A DNA stretch of 64,000 nt from Phenylobacterium sp. Its GTDB lineage: Bacteria; Pseudomonadota; Alphaproteobacteria; Caulobacterales; Caulobacteraceae. The stretch covers positions 1-64,000 of the forward strand of contig NZ_JAEUMN010000071.1 in the NCBI RefSeq assembly GCF_016793225.1, read 5' to 3'. Below, piece after piece: positions 46,453 through 54,807 of the stretch (the first letter of the stretch is position 1; each line of letters starts with the position of its first letter). The position numbers and the translations under genes are program-made. Under the pieces are notes generated by a model, which ran no database searches, was not told where the DNA came from, and was given only the letters and a program-made list of their open reading frames with translations.

Positions 46453-46461
46453 ACGCCTGGC

Positions 46462-46947
46462 CTAGAACGGAATCTCGTCGTCGAGGCTCGCGGAGAAGTC
46501 CTCGCTCGGGCGCGAGCCGCCGCCGTTGCGGGGGCCAGAGGAGAAGCCGCCGCTGGCGCCGTAGCCGCCGCCGTCGTCGGCCCCCGCGCTCTCGCCGCGC
46601 CCGCCCAGCATGGTGAGCTCGCCGCGGAACTTCTGCAGCACGATCTCGGTGGAGTAGCGCTCGGCGCCCGAGTTGTCCTGGTACTTGCGGGTCTGGAGCG
46701 CGCCCTCGATGTAGACCGTCGAGCCCTTGCGCAGGTAGTTCTCGCAGACCTTCACGATGTTCTCGTTGAAGATCACCACCCGATGCCACTCGGTCTTCTC
46801 CTTGCGCTCGCCGCTGGTGCGGTCGCGCCAGGTCTCGGAGGTGGCGACGCGGAGGTTGGCGACCCGGTCGCCGGAGTTGAGGCTGCGGATCTCGGGGTCG
46901 GCCCCGAGGTTGCCCACCAGAATGACCTTGTTGACGCTGCCCGCCAT
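46462..46947 (-). CDS. ssb: Single-stranded DNA-binding protein
   Basis: Protects ssDNA and recruits repair and replication proteins. OB fold (residues 1-110: [58 protein letters not shown]), a Gly/Ser-rich linker, and the acidic tip DDEIPF that binds partner proteins. 161 residues. An SOS-type LexA box lies in the promoter region. Confidence 0.97.
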   Translation of the reverse strand: MAGSVNKVILVGNLGADPEIRSLNSGDRVANLRVATSETWRDRTSGERKEKTEWHRVVIFNENIVKVCENYLRKGSTVYIEGALQTRKYQDNSGAERYSTEIVLQKFRGELTMLGGRGESAGADDGGGYGASGGFSSGPRNGGGSRPSEDFSASLDDEIPF

Positions 46948-46995
46948 CGATCTGTCCTTGCTTTCCGTGTGCGCGGGCTCGTCGGCCCTGGCGGC

Positions 46996-47024
46996 ACGCT
47001 AGCGCGCCGGATCGGCGACAGCAA
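46996..47024 (-). promoter_or_regulatory. Predicted ssb promoter
   Basis: On the minus strand: TTGCTG (-35, 47019-47024), 15 bases, then GCTAGCGT (-10, 46996-47003), similar to the Caulobacter sigma-73 pattern. The LexA box starts eight bases upstream of the -35. Confidence 0.45.
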
Positions 47025-47031
47025 CCAAAAG

Positions 47032-47046
47032 GTTCCGCTTTTGTTC
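47032..47046. promoter_or_regulatory. LexA box (GTTC-N7-GTTC) upstream of ssb
   Basis: GTTC-CGCTTTT-GTTC matches exactly the direct-repeat SOS operator of alphaproteobacterial LexA. It sits 85 bp upstream of the ssb start; a third GTTC follows at 47049. ssb is an SOS gene in related bacteria. Confidence 0.75.
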
Positions 47047-47081
47047 AGGTTCGGCCCGGACCGTCCACAGCTGAATCGCCG

Positions 47082-47462
47082 CTACTCCTGCGGCATCGCT
47101 CCGGGAACCGCCAGCCGCCCGTCGCCCGTCCGGACCAGCGCCACGTAGCGGGGGCCCTCCAGCGAGGTGGAGGTCATGACCCCTTCCTTCACCAGGAAGA
47201 GGAAGTTGGCCTGGTAGGCGCCGTAGATCTCCTGCTGGTTGCCGCCCATGCGGAGGAACTGGATGCGCATGGCCTCCAGGTTCGCCGCGCAGCGCTCCAG
47301 GCTGGGGGCGTCCACCAGCTTGTTGTACTTCAGGGACCCGTCCTTCTGCGGAACGACGTGGTAGCAGATGCCGGCGTCCCCCGGCGGCTTCGTCCGCTTG
47401 GCGCAGCCCGACACGGCGAGCGCCGCGGCGAGCAGGAGGATCGGGAGAGGATTTACAGACAT
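47082..47462 (-). CDS. Small lipoprotein of unknown function
   Basis: 126 residues; lipobox VSGC (Cys about residue 20). The mature part contains ICYHVVPQKDGSLKYNKLVD, SLERCAANLEAMRIQFLRMG and GAYQANFLFLVKEGV. Two Cys beyond the lipidated one. No family name recognised. It starts 18 bases after the next upstream gene on the strand, so they are co-transcribed. Confidence 0.78.
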   Translation of the reverse strand: MSVNPLPILLLAAALAVSGCAKRTKPPGDAGICYHVVPQKDGSLKYNKLVDAPSLERCAANLEAMRIQFLRMGGNQQEIYGAYQANFLFLVKEGVMTSTSLEGPRYVALVRTGDGRLAVPGAMPQE

Positions 47463-47480
47463 AAGATCAGCCTACCAGGG

Positions 47481-48191
47481 TCAGCGCACGACCGGAATGC
47501 TGCAGTCGGCATTCTGCGGCGCCAGCGTGTGGAACGTGCGGTTGTCGTCCGAGATCTCGACCCGCCCGGCGACGAGCCGCAGCGTCTGCGGACCGAAGCG
47601 GCCGTAGGTCGCCGCGCCCGGCCGCTCGCAGCGGCCCGCGAACAGAGCCTGGACGCAGGCGTCGAGGTCGGTGTCGCCCGCGACCTTGCGCCAGCGGCCG
47701 CCGCCGTGGCGCCAGCAGGCGGTGGCGGAGGCCGCCGCCGAGGCGGCGTCTTCGGTGTCCTCGACCGGCTCGATGGGGGCCGCATCGGGCGCGATCTCGT
47801 CCTGCGGCGTCGGCGGCAACGGGGTCAGCACCTGGCCGGCCTGCTCGGCCGCGGCCAGCGCGCCGGTCTCGTCCAGGCCGACGTCGAGCGCATCGGTGGC
47901 GACGCCGTTGCGCTCGGCGCAGGCGCTCAGGCTCAGCTCGCCGACGAACTGGCCCTGGACGAAGCAGCGCAGCGGCTTGCCCGGATCGATCCGGCCGGCC
48001 TCCTCGCCGCCGCTGGAATCGATGACGAGGCCCCCTTCGGACGCCGGAGGCGGCGCCTCCGGACGGTCGCCGCGCACCAGCACCCACGCGATGGCGCCGC
48101 CTGCGAGCAGCGCGGCCACGCCGCCCAGGAGGACGAGCGGCGGGCCACGGCGGCGTGGCGCCGGCTCGGCGGGCTGCGGAGGCGTGTCCAT
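47481..48191 (-). CDS. Single-pass membrane protein of unknown function
   Basis: 236 residues: Pro-rich cytoplasmic start, TM segment about 19-41, then a periplasmic part with paired small motifs (PLRCFVQGQFVGELSLSACA and TDLDACVQALFAGRCERPG), each Cys-containing, and a C-terminus with YGRFGPQTLRLVAGRVEISDD. Ala/Pro-rich linkers. Not recognised. It lies 44 bp downstream of flaEY, so flagellar co-transcription is possible. Confidence 0.75.
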   Translation of the reverse strand: MDTPPQPAEPAPRRRGPPLVLLGGVAALLAGGAIAWVLVRGDRPEAPPPASEGGLVIDSSGGEEAGRIDPGKPLRCFVQGQFVGELSLSACAERNGVATDALDVGLDETGALAAAEQAGQVLTPLPPTPQDEIAPDAAPIEPVEDTEDAASAAASATACWRHGGGRWRKVAGDTDLDACVQALFAGRCERPGAATYGRFGPQTLRLVAGRVEISDDNRTFHTLAPQNADCSIPVVR

Positions 48192-48235
48192 GCGGTCTGG
48201 CTAGACCCGCAGAAGGACGCTTTCAAGGCGCCGCC

Positions 48236-50998
48236 TCAGCCGCCCAGGCGTGCGAGCGCGGCCTGGTAGTTGGCGATCTGGTTCGTGAGGTAGGCCGGGA
48301 CCGGGCCCGAGGCGGCGGCGGCCGCCAGCGGATTGGGCGGCGACGCCGCGGCCTTCAGGTCGATGTAGACCTGACGCAGCTTGCCCATCGCCGCGCCGAT
48401 CTCGGCCAGCGCGTGCTTGCGCTCGGTGTCGTTCTCCAGCGAAAGCGCGGAGTCGAAGCCCAGGCCGTAGATCACCGACTTGCCGTCCGCCGGCACGGTC
48501 TTGCCGTCGACCACCCGGGTCTTGCGCACCACGCCCTCGGGGATTCCGAGCAGTTCCAGCGCATCCTTGTCGGCCTTGCCCGCGGTGAACTCCAGGGTCA
48601 CGCGATCGGTGCTGGGCTCTATCCGCAAGGTCCGCTGACCGTTGCTCGTGGCGATGCTCACCTTCGCCTGGAAGCCGCTGGCGCGCCGGATCTTCTGGGC
48701 CAGCGTGTCGAGCGTGTCCTTGTCCTCGATCGTCACCGTCCCGCGGATGCCGAGGCCGGTCTGGACGGTGAACTGGTCGCCGGCGCGCAGGCCGGAATGG
48801 GCGGTGATGCGGGCCGAATCCGTCAGGTCCAGCTCGCCCTTGGGCAGGCCGATCCGATCCAGGACGCTGGCCCCCGTCGTGTCGACGGCGATGGCCGTCG
48901 GCGCGGCCCGGCCGTCCTTGCCCGTGAAGCGGCGGGCCCAGTCGATCGTGCCGGCGTTCACGTCCAGGCGGGCCAGGAAGCCGTCCTTCGTCCCCACGGG
49001 CGCGAGCCCGTTCGGGAGGTCCGTCCCGGCTGAGCCCCCGATCCACACCTGGCCGCCCGCGACGGCCAGCGAGGTCGCGCGGTCGTCCCCTGCCCCGCCG
49101 TAGTACGCCACCGAACCCCCGCCGCCGAGGTTGGCCGAGAGGCGCGCCGCGAAGGCGTCCTGGCCGCCGGCGTGCGCGCGGGTCACCGAAAGGCCGGACA
49201 GGCCCGGATTGCCGGTGGAACCGGCGACCACCACGTCGGAACCGTCGAGCGCCAGGCCGGTGATCTGGCCGCCCTGCAGGTCGCCGAGGTCCTGCGTCGA
49301 GGTGAGCACCGGCGCCGCGCCCGAGACGTCGTAGCGCCGCAGCACCGCGCGTCCGTCCTCGACGCTGGCGGTGATGACGCTGGTCCCGTCCACGACGAGC
49401 CCCGCCGGCCGGTCCGCGCCGGTGGTGCCGAACGTGGTGGTGAAGAGCGTCTGCACCTTGCCGGCCGCGTCGGCCTTGAACGCCTGGAGGTAGGCGTCCG
49501 CCTCGCCGATCGTCGCCGCGCCCGGCAGGGTCGAGGTGGTCCGGCCCGAGACATAGACCGTGCCGTCCGCCCCGAACGCCACCTCGCTCGCCTCGTCGGC
49601 CTGCCGCGCCCCGCGGCGCTGCGTCCACAGTTCCTGGCCTTCGGCGTCGTAGAGGGTGACGAAGCTGTCGGTCACGCCGTCGAACGCGCCCGTGGAATTC
49701 AGCGGCCCGTCCGCGGCGCCGTTCAGCACGCCCTTGACCGAGCCCGCCACGGCGATCTTGCCGTCGGCGGCGATGGCGAGGCCGAGGCCCGTCGCCTCGT
49801 CCGCAGCGCCCAGCGTGCGGGCGAAGATCAGCTGGCCGGCGGCGTCGTACTTCAGGAGCGCCACGTCCTGCTCGCCGCGCAGCGCCTGGCCCGCCGTCTT
49901 CTCGACGACGTCGGCCAGCATGTAGACCGAGCCGTCGGCCGCCACGCGGGTCTCCCGGACGGTCTTCACCTCCGGCCCGAGGGTCTGTCCGAAGATCCGG
50001 CCATCCACGAAGTTCGCCTCGCCCGGACGCTGCAGCGGCGCCGGCACCGAGACCGTGTCGGTCTGGAACTTCAGGAACTGTGCGGCCTCGGTGGAATCCT
50101 TGGTGTCGGCCTTGCCGTCGGGGTCCGGGTTGCCCGCGTTCTGCGCCACGTAGACCGCGCCGGCGGTCGCGGAGGCCGAGAAGCTGATGGTCTCGCCCAG
50201 CGTGGCCTTGATCTTCAGGGCGTACTGATCGGGGATCGTGCCCACGGTCACGGTCTTGCCGCCGATGGTGGTGGTCTTGGGGCCGCCCGGAATCCGCTGC
50301 GAGGCGAATCGGCTCTCGATCCCGGCCGCCTCGAGCTGCTGGTTGACGTAGGCGGCCACGTTGCCGACCGAGCGGGTCGTCGCGCCCATGCCCGCCAGGT
50401 CGATCGGCACGTTGAAGGTCTGGCCCGAGCGCTTCACCGTCACGGTGAACTGCACGGCGCCTTGGAAGGCCTCGGCGGCCGTGTCGCTGGATCCGGACGC
50501 CAGCGGACGCGTGACGTACTCCGTCTTGGCCTTGGGCACGCCCAGCGCCGAAGCCGCCGAGGTGGAGACCTCACCCTGGATCACCCGGACTTGGTCGAGC
50601 TGCAGGGTGTCGACGTAGCCGAGGATCTCCTTCAGGCCACGGTCGAAGGCCTGGTTGATCCGCGTGCGGTCCGCCACCGCCAGGTTCTTCGCCGTCGACT
50701 GTTCGGCGACGCCCATCAGGGCGCCCAGGCCCTGGTAGAGCGCGAAGAGCTTGCGGTAGTCGGCGCTCGCGCCGGGCACGTCGAGGCGCGTCGCCCCTTC
50801 GCTGACGAAGCGGCGTCCGGAAAGGGCGGCCTTCACGGCCTCGTTGGTGATGGCGGCGGCGGCCGGCTGGTTCCAGGGGGCCGTCGGGATCGTCTTCTTC
50901 TTGGCGGCCGTCGCGCCCGCGCCGGCGCCCGCGGCGGTCTGACCGGCGCGTGACTGAAACAGGTTCAGCAGCAGGTTCGGGTCGAGCGGCGTCACCAT
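48236..50998 (-). CDS. flaEY: FlaEY-type flagellar protein (beta-propeller-like repeats)
   Basis: 920 residues, matching Caulobacter FlaEY in size, position (next to fljJ) and composition. The helical N-terminus (residues 1-180) resembles flagellin/hook-associated proteins. The middle has about seven repeats of the AADGKIAVAGSV / FGADGTVYVSGRT / AVAGGQVWIGGSA type with D-x-DGxVYV strands. Near 745-790 lies TVTIEDKDTLDTLAQKIRRA, a flagellin hook-IN-like motif. Caulobacter flaEY mutants make altered, short filaments. ATG 50998 has AAGGTGAT upstream, and a sigma-54-like element is 77 bp upstream. Confidence 0.8.
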   Translation of the reverse strand: MVTPLDPNLLLNLFQSRAGQTAAGAGAGATAAKKKTIPTAPWNQPAAAAITNEAVKAALSGRRFVSEGATRLDVPGASADYRKLFALYQGLGALMGVAEQSTAKNLAVADRTRINQAFDRGLKEILGYVDTLQLDQVRVIQGEVSTSAASALGVPKAKTEYVTRPLASGSSDTAAEAFQGAVQFTVTVKRSGQTFNVPIDLAGMGATTRSVGNVAAYVNQQLEAAGIESRFASQRIPGGPKTTTIGGKTVTVGTIPDQYALKIKATLGETISFSASATAGAVYVAQNAGNPDPDGKADTKDSTEAAQFLKFQTDTVSVPAPLQRPGEANFVDGRIFGQTLGPEVKTVRETRVAADGSVYMLADVVEKTAGQALRGEQDVALLKYDAAGQLIFARTLGAADEATGLGLAIAADGKIAVAGSVKGVLNGAADGPLNSTGAFDGVTDSFVTLYDAEGQELWTQRRGARQADEASEVAFGADGTVYVSGRTTSTLPGAATIGEADAYLQAFKADAAGKVQTLFTTTFGTTGADRPAGLVVDGTSVITASVEDGRAVLRRYDVSGAAPVLTSTQDLGDLQGGQITGLALDGSDVVVAGSTGNPGLSGLSVTRAHAGGQDAFAARLSANLGGGGSVAYYGGAGDDRATSLAVAGGQVWIGGSAGTDLPNGLAPVGTKDGFLARLDVNAGTIDWARRFTGKDGRAAPTAIAVDTTGASVLDRIGLPKGELDLTDSARITAHSGLRAGDQFTVQTGLGIRGTVTIEDKDTLDTLAQKIRRASGFQAKVSIATSNGQRTLRIEPSTDRVTLEFTAGKADKDALELLGIPEGVVRKTRVVDGKTVPADGKSVIYGLGFDSALSLENDTERKHALAEIGAAMGKLRQVYIDLKAAASPPNPLAAAAASGPVPAYLTNQIANYQAALARLGG

Positions 50999-51074
50999 CA
51001 GGAAATCACCTTGCCGGACCAGCCCTTACCGGCCGTTAACCGGCGCCGCCTGCGGCGGAATAATCGCGCGCAGG

Positions 51075-51089
51075 GCAACTCGGAAGACA
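51075..51089 (-). promoter_or_regulatory. Possible sigma-54 promoter of flaEY
   Basis: Minus strand TGTC-TTCCGAG-TTGC: one mismatch in the -24 element TGGC, N7 spacing and a perfect -12 TTGC. It is very like the element before the third flagellin (TGGCATTCCGATTGC). Confidence 0.5.
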
Positions 51090-51115
51090 AGCGTACAACA
51101 GCCTGTAAAACATGG

Positions 51116-51144
51116 AAAAACCCCGGACGTCCCAGCGCCCGGAG
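51116..51144 (-). terminator. Intrinsic terminator after the FljJ-like flagellin gene
   Basis: On the minus strand CTCCGGGCG-CTGGGA-CGTCCGGGG (9-bp stem with G-T wobbles) followed by TTTTT. It begins 28 bp after the flagellin stop and lies upstream of flaEY, separating the transcripts. Confidence 0.7.
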
Positions 51145-51172
51145 TTCTTCGACGCCCCAACGAAACGGGACC

Positions 51173-52006
51173 TTAGCCGCCGCGGAACAGCTGCAGCACG
51201 ATCTGCGGCGCGGAGTTGGCGATGGAGAGCGCCTGGGCGCCCAGCTGCTGCTGCACCTGCAGCGCCTGCAGGCGCGCGCTTTCCTTGGCGAGGTCGGCGT
51301 CGACGAGATTGCCCACCCCGGCTTCGAGCACGTCGGTGAGCTTGGAGACGAAGTCCAGGTGGGCGTCCACCTGCTTGGCCTGGGAGCCAAGGTTGCCCAG
51401 CGCCTGGTTCACGTTGCTGATCGAGGCGTTCAGGCGCGCCAGCACCGTGGTGGCGATCGTCACCGTCGTGATGTTCGCGTTCGCCGTGATCGTGATGTTG
51501 CTGCCGCCGAGCGCCAGGGTGCGCGTGGAGAGCGTGAGCCGCGAGGTCGCATCGGCGTTGGCCAGGAACTGGATGTTCCCGCCGGTGCCGCTGAAGAGAT
51601 TCGCCCCGTCGAACTCCGAGTTCGTCACCACCTGGGTGATCTGGCGCAGGATCGCGCGGAAGTCCGAGTTGAGCGCCGTGCGCGAGTTGGTGTCGAGCGA
51701 GGTGTCCATCGCCGCGACGACCTTCTCCTTCAGCTGCACGAGCAGGTCCGAGACGGTGTCGCCGGCCGCCAGCGAGACCTCGGCGATCGAGTTCGCACGC
51801 TCCAGGCTGATCCTCACCGCGCCCAGCGCGCCGATATCCGCCCGCTGTCCCTGGGCGATCGCCCAGATCGCGGCGTTGTCCTTGGCGTTGCCGATCTTCA
51901 GGCCGGTGTTCACCCGGTCCTGGACACTGGCCAGCTGGTCGTTGGTCTTGTTGAGGTTCTGCAGGGCCGTCAGCGCAGCCTTGTTCGTGTTGACGCTGAT
52001 TACCAT
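51173..52006 (-). CDS. fljJ: Flagellin, FljJ-like divergent paralogue
   Basis: 277 residues with D0/D1 helices only: N-terminal VNTNKAALTALQNLNKTND and KDNAAIWAIAQGQRAD, C-terminal DADLAKESARLQALQVQQQLG and ANSAPQIVLQLF. It differs clearly from the two near-identical flagellins upstream (AIWAIAQGQRADIGAL versus AIFAIAQNQRATSNAL). It sits nearest flaEY, as fljJ does in Caulobacter, where FljJ is described as a regulatory paralogue. No sigma-54 element is visible upstream; a CtrA-type half site is. Confidence 0.85.
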   Translation of the reverse strand: MVISVNTNKAALTALQNLNKTNDQLASVQDRVNTGLKIGNAKDNAAIWAIAQGQRADIGALGAVRISLERANSIAEVSLAAGDTVSDLLVQLKEKVVAAMDTSLDTNSRTALNSDFRAILRQITQVVTNSEFDGANLFSGTGGNIQFLANADATSRLTLSTRTLALGGSNITITANANITTVTIATTVLARLNASISNVNQALGNLGSQAKQVDAHLDFVSKLTDVLEAGVGNLVDADLAKESARLQALQVQQQLGAQALSIANSAPQIVLQLFRGG

Positions 52007-52084
52007 CGCGCTCTCCTGGCGGGGCTCCCCGGCGCCGACTCGCGTCTTCGCCTCGCCTCGAAGCTAGGAAGGCGTGGTGTTCAT

Positions 52085-52092
52085 ATGGTTAA
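52085..52092 (-). promoter_or_regulatory. CtrA-type half site TTAACCAT before the FljJ-like gene
   Basis: Minus strand TTAACCAT, 79 bp upstream of the start codon. This is a known CtrA recognition form. No TGGC-N7-TTGC element was found in this gap, so this flagellin may be controlled differently from the other two. Confidence 0.4.
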
Positions 52093-52177
52093 CACGCATA
52101 AAGCATGGCGCCGCCGCCGGAGGGCTCCGGGGCGGTGGGGACAAGCGTCCTCGTGCGCGCGCGGGCGCGCCCGTCGA

Positions 52178-52483
52178 TCAGGCCTCGGTGCTGATCACCG
52201 ATCCGGCGGCGTACTGAGCCTCGTCCTTCAGCCTCAGGACCTCGGCCCGGGGCAGCTGCTGGACGACCTCGCCGGTCAGGCGGTTCACCGTCTTGTAGAC
52301 GTACGACCCGCTGGCCTGGTCCATTTCAATCACCAGTCGCATTTCGACCGGAGCCGCGACGGGGACCGGAGCCGGGGCCTGGGCCTTCGCGCCGCGCTTG
52401 GCGGCGGGGGCGTCGGCTGGCTTGGCGGTCTGAACCCTCTTCGGCTCGGGCGCGGGCGACGTGGCCGCGACCTTGGTTTCCAT
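52178..52483 (-). CDS. flaG: FlaG-family protein
   Basis: 101 residues. The low-complexity Ala/Pro/Lys N-terminus (1-46) is followed by a FlaG domain: MRLVIEMDQASGSYVYKTVNRLTGEVVQQLPRAEVLRL. FlaG proteins affect filament length. AAAGGAG precedes ATG 52483. It lies between flagellin genes on the same strand. Confidence 0.85.
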   Translation of the reverse strand: METKVAATSPAPEPKRVQTAKPADAPAAKRGAKAQAPAPVPVAAPVEMRLVIEMDQASGSYVYKTVNRLTGEVVQQLPRAEVLRLKDEAQYAAGSVISTEA

Positions 52484-52528
52484 CTCTCCTTTCGCTGAAC
52501 GTCAGTGCAGCGCTCCACGTGAGGCGAA

Positions 52529-52554
52529 CGGCGGACGGGCGAACCCGTCCGCCG
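52529..52554 (-). terminator. Stem-loop after the second flagellin
   Basis: Perfect 11-bp stem (GGCGGACGGG and its complement, plus one C-G) closed by a CGAA tetraloop on the plus strand, 51 bp past the flagellin stop. Only a weak T-stretch follows. Confidence 0.55.
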
Positions 52555-52605
52555 GACGCGAGTTGCCGCCCGCGATGCTGCGAGAGCCTCGCGGGCGCGC
52601 GGGCC

Positions 52606-53424
52606 TTAACGGAAGAGGCCCAGCAGGATCGAAGACGACTGGTTGGCGATCGACAGGGCCTGCACGCCAAGCTGCTGCTTGGTCTGGAGGGCCTGCAGTC
52701 GGGCGCTTTCCTTGGCCAGGTCGGCGTCGACGAGGTTGCCCACCCCGACGTCGATGGTGTCCTGAAGCTTCTTCACGAAGTTCAGGTGGCTGCCGAGCGC
52801 CTTGGAACCGGTGCCGAGCGACGAAAGCTTGCTCGACACTTCGGTGATCGCCGCGTTGACCGCCGCGATGGCGAGCGAGGCCGCCGCCGTGGTCCCCAGC
52901 GTGCTGGCGTTGATCGACAGCGCCGTCAGGGTCAGGGTCTGGGCCTGCACGGTGATCACGGACGTGGCGTCCGAGTTGGCGATCGCCTTCACCGTGGTGC
53001 CCGCCTGCTTGATCAGGTTGGCGCCGTTGAAGTCGGCGTTGACGACGGCCTTGGTGATCTGACCGAGCAGCGACTTGAACTCGTCGTTCAGCGCCGTGCG
53101 GCTGGCCGTGTCCAGACCGGAGTCACGGGCGGCCAGGGCCTTTTCCTTGAGCTGCAGCAGCACGTCGGAAATGGTCTCGCCGGCCGAGATCGCGACCTCG
53201 ACGGCGGACTGGTTCCGCTCGAGCGACGAAATGACCGAGTTCAGGGCGTTGGAAGTGGCGCGCTGGTTCTGGGCGATGGCGAAGATAGCGCCATTGTCCT
53301 TCGCCGAGGCGACCTTCTTGCCGGTGTTGATCCGGGACTGCACCGTCTGCAGTTCCGAGTTCGTGGCATTCAGGTTCTGGAGCGCGATGAGCGCGCCAAG
53401 GTTGGTGTTCACCGAATTGGGCAT
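52606..53424 (-). CDS. Flagellin (FljK/FljL type), copy A
   Basis: 272 residues: N-terminal NSVNTNLGALIALQNLNATN and KDNGAIFAIAQNQRA, C-terminal NLVDADLAKESARLQALQTK and QLGVQALSIANQSSSILLGLF. It differs from copy B at about ten positions. A sigma-54 promoter lies about 73 bp upstream and AAGGA precedes the start. Structural filament subunit, expected to be glycosylated by the FlmG-type enzyme and exported with FlaF. Confidence 0.95.
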   Translation of the reverse strand: MPNSVNTNLGALIALQNLNATNSELQTVQSRINTGKKVASAKDNGAIFAIAQNQRATSNALNSVISSLERNQSAVEVAISAGETISDVLLQLKEKALAARDSGLDTASRTALNDEFKSLLGQITKAVVNADFNGANLIKQAGTTVKAIANSDATSVITVQAQTLTLTALSINASTLGTTAAASLAIAAVNAAITEVSSKLSSLGTGSKALGSHLNFVKKLQDTIDVGVGNLVDADLAKESARLQALQTKQQLGVQALSIANQSSSILLGLFR

Positions 53425-53469
53425 CGGTAGGTCCTTCGTTCAAAAGGTCCAGCCGTCGTTCTGATGGCC

Positions 53470-53490
53470 GGGGGCGTTTTGCCCGCCCCC
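53470..53490 (-). promoter_or_regulatory. Leader hairpin of flagellin copy A
   Basis: GGGGGC-GTTTTGCCC-GCCCCC in the predicted 5' end of the transcript, directly after the sigma-54 promoter. In Caulobacter, FlbT acts on structured flagellin leaders, so this is a candidate target. Confidence 0.45.
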
Positions 53491-53496
53491 CACGCA

Positions 53497-53511
53497 GCAA
53501 GCCGCGGGCCA
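53497..53511 (-). promoter_or_regulatory. Sigma-54 promoter of flagellin copy A
   Basis: Minus strand TGGC-CCGCGGC-TTGC followed by T, an exact -24/-12 core with N7 spacing. The predicted transcript start is near 53485, giving a leader of about 60 bases. Confidence 0.75.
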
Positions 53512-53674
53512 GCCAAACCTTACCGAAGGTCCCGTTATGTCTCTGAATTTGCAGCATTAAGGAGGCATTATGGTTGCCTCGACCCGGCAATTGTTGCCCA
53601 CCACTCCGAGGGCTGGGCACAAATTGCCTACCGGGCCCGGCAAGAATCGCCGGCCGGGAAAGGAGCCCGCCGGA

Positions 53675-53688
53675 CGGGCCGAAGCCCG
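53675..53688 (-). terminator. Small CGAA-loop hairpin after flagellin copy B
   Basis: CGGGC-CGAA-GCCCG, 19 bp past the stop of the third flagellin. It has the same CGAA loop as the stem after copy A but is shorter, so a weak terminator candidate. Confidence 0.35.
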
Positions 53689-53706
53689 CCCGACGGTTTC
53701 GCGCAC

Positions 53707-54525
53707 TTAGCGGAACAGACCCAACAGGATCGTCGAGGACTGGTTGGCGATCGATAGCGCCTGGACCCCGAGCTGCTGCTTTGTCTGCAGCGCCTGGAGT
53801 TTTGCGCTCTCCTTCGCCAGGTCGGCGTCGACGAGGTTGCCCACCCCGACGTCGATCGTGTCCTGAAGCTTCTTGACGAAGTTCAGGTGGCTGTTGAGCG
53901 CCTTGGCGCCGGTGCCGAGCGACGACAGCTTGCTCGACACCTCGGTGATCGCCGCATTCACGGCCGCGATCGCCAGCGAGGCCGCCGCCGTGGTCCCGAG
54001 GGTGCTGGCGTTGATCGACAGCGCCGTCAGGGTCAGCGTCTGAGCCTGGACCGTGATCACGGACGTCGCGTCCGCGTTGGCGATCGCCTTCACCGTGGTG
54101 CCCGCCTGCTTGATCAGGTTGGCGCCATTGAAGTCGGCGTTGACGACGGCCTTGGTGATCTGACCGAGCAGCGACTTGAACTCGTCGTTCAGCGCCGTGC
54201 GGCTGGCCGTGTCGAGGCCGGAGTCACGGGCGGCCAGAGCCTTTTCCTTGAGCTGCAGCAGCACGTCGGAAATGGTCTCGCCGGCCGAGATCGCGACTTC
54301 CACCGCCGACTGGTTCCGCTCCAGCGAGGAGATCACCGAGTTCAGGGCGTTCGAGGTCGCACGCTGGTTCTGGGCGATGGCGAAGATAGCGCCATTGTCC
54401 TTGGCCGAGGCGACCTTCTTGCCGGTGTTGATCCGTGTCTGGGTGGTGGCAAGCTCCGCGTTGGTGGCGTTGAGGTTCTGGAGCGCAACGAGCGCGCCAA
54501 GGTTCGTATTCACCGAATTGGGCAT
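53707..54525 (-). CDS. Flagellin (FljK/FljL type), copy B
   Basis: 272 residues, about 96% identical to copy A; differences cluster at residues 13-30 (VALQNLNATNAELATTQTR) and a few C-terminal positions. The middle 150 residues are almost unchanged, suggesting recent duplication or gene conversion. AAGGA lies before the start, with a sigma-54 promoter and two leader hairpins upstream. Confidence 0.95.
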   Translation of the reverse strand: MPNSVNTNLGALVALQNLNATNAELATTQTRINTGKKVASAKDNGAIFAIAQNQRATSNALNSVISSLERNQSAVEVAISAGETISDVLLQLKEKALAARDSGLDTASRTALNDEFKSLLGQITKAVVNADFNGANLIKQAGTTVKAIANADATSVITVQAQTLTLTALSINASTLGTTAAASLAIAAVNAAITEVSSKLSSLGTGAKALNSHLNFVKKLQDTIDVGVGNLVDADLAKESAKLQALQTKQQLGVQALSIANQSSTILLGLFR

Positions 54526-54555
54526 CGGTTGATCCTTCCATTCTGGAATGAAGTG

Positions 54556-54591
54556 AGCCGGGCCTTTTGCCGGCTTGGCGGATTTTCCGCC
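54556..54591 (-). promoter_or_regulatory. Two leader hairpins of flagellin copy B
   Basis: AGCCGG-GCCTTTTG-CCGGCT (54556-54575) and GGCGG-ATTTT-CCGCC (54577-54591) within the predicted 5' leader. Candidate sites for FlbT-type post-transcriptional control. Confidence 0.5.
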
Positions 54592-54603
54592 GGATCCCGC
54601 GTC

Positions 54604-54618
54604 GCAATCGGAATGCCA
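54604..54618 (-). promoter_or_regulatory. Sigma-54 promoter of flagellin copy B
   Basis: Minus strand TGGC-ATTCCGA-TTGC, exact -24/-12 core. Predicted start near 54592, so a leader of about 67 bases. The rest of the gap to flaF (54619-54807) shows no gene and may hold activator (FlbD-type) sites, not identified. Confidence 0.75.
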
Positions 54619-54807
54619 GCCCCGCGCGGGCGGCGCTCAGCTCATGCCGCTGAAAACAAACATGTTTCCGCGGAGTGCGGTTCGCTCAATCTGAGTAGGA
54701 CGCGGCGCGATCCTGCCGCCCGGCATATCCTGCCGACTAAACCCGGCGTCCTGCAGCGTGCGCGGACGCGGGCGGCGCGGGACCTTCGCGCCTGCGTCGC
54801 GCGTGGA

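Noticed and set aside
51145-52177. Sigma-54 promoter for the FljJ-like flagellin
   Set aside because: No TGGC-N7-TTGC element in the gap upstream of the start; only a CtrA-type half site was found.
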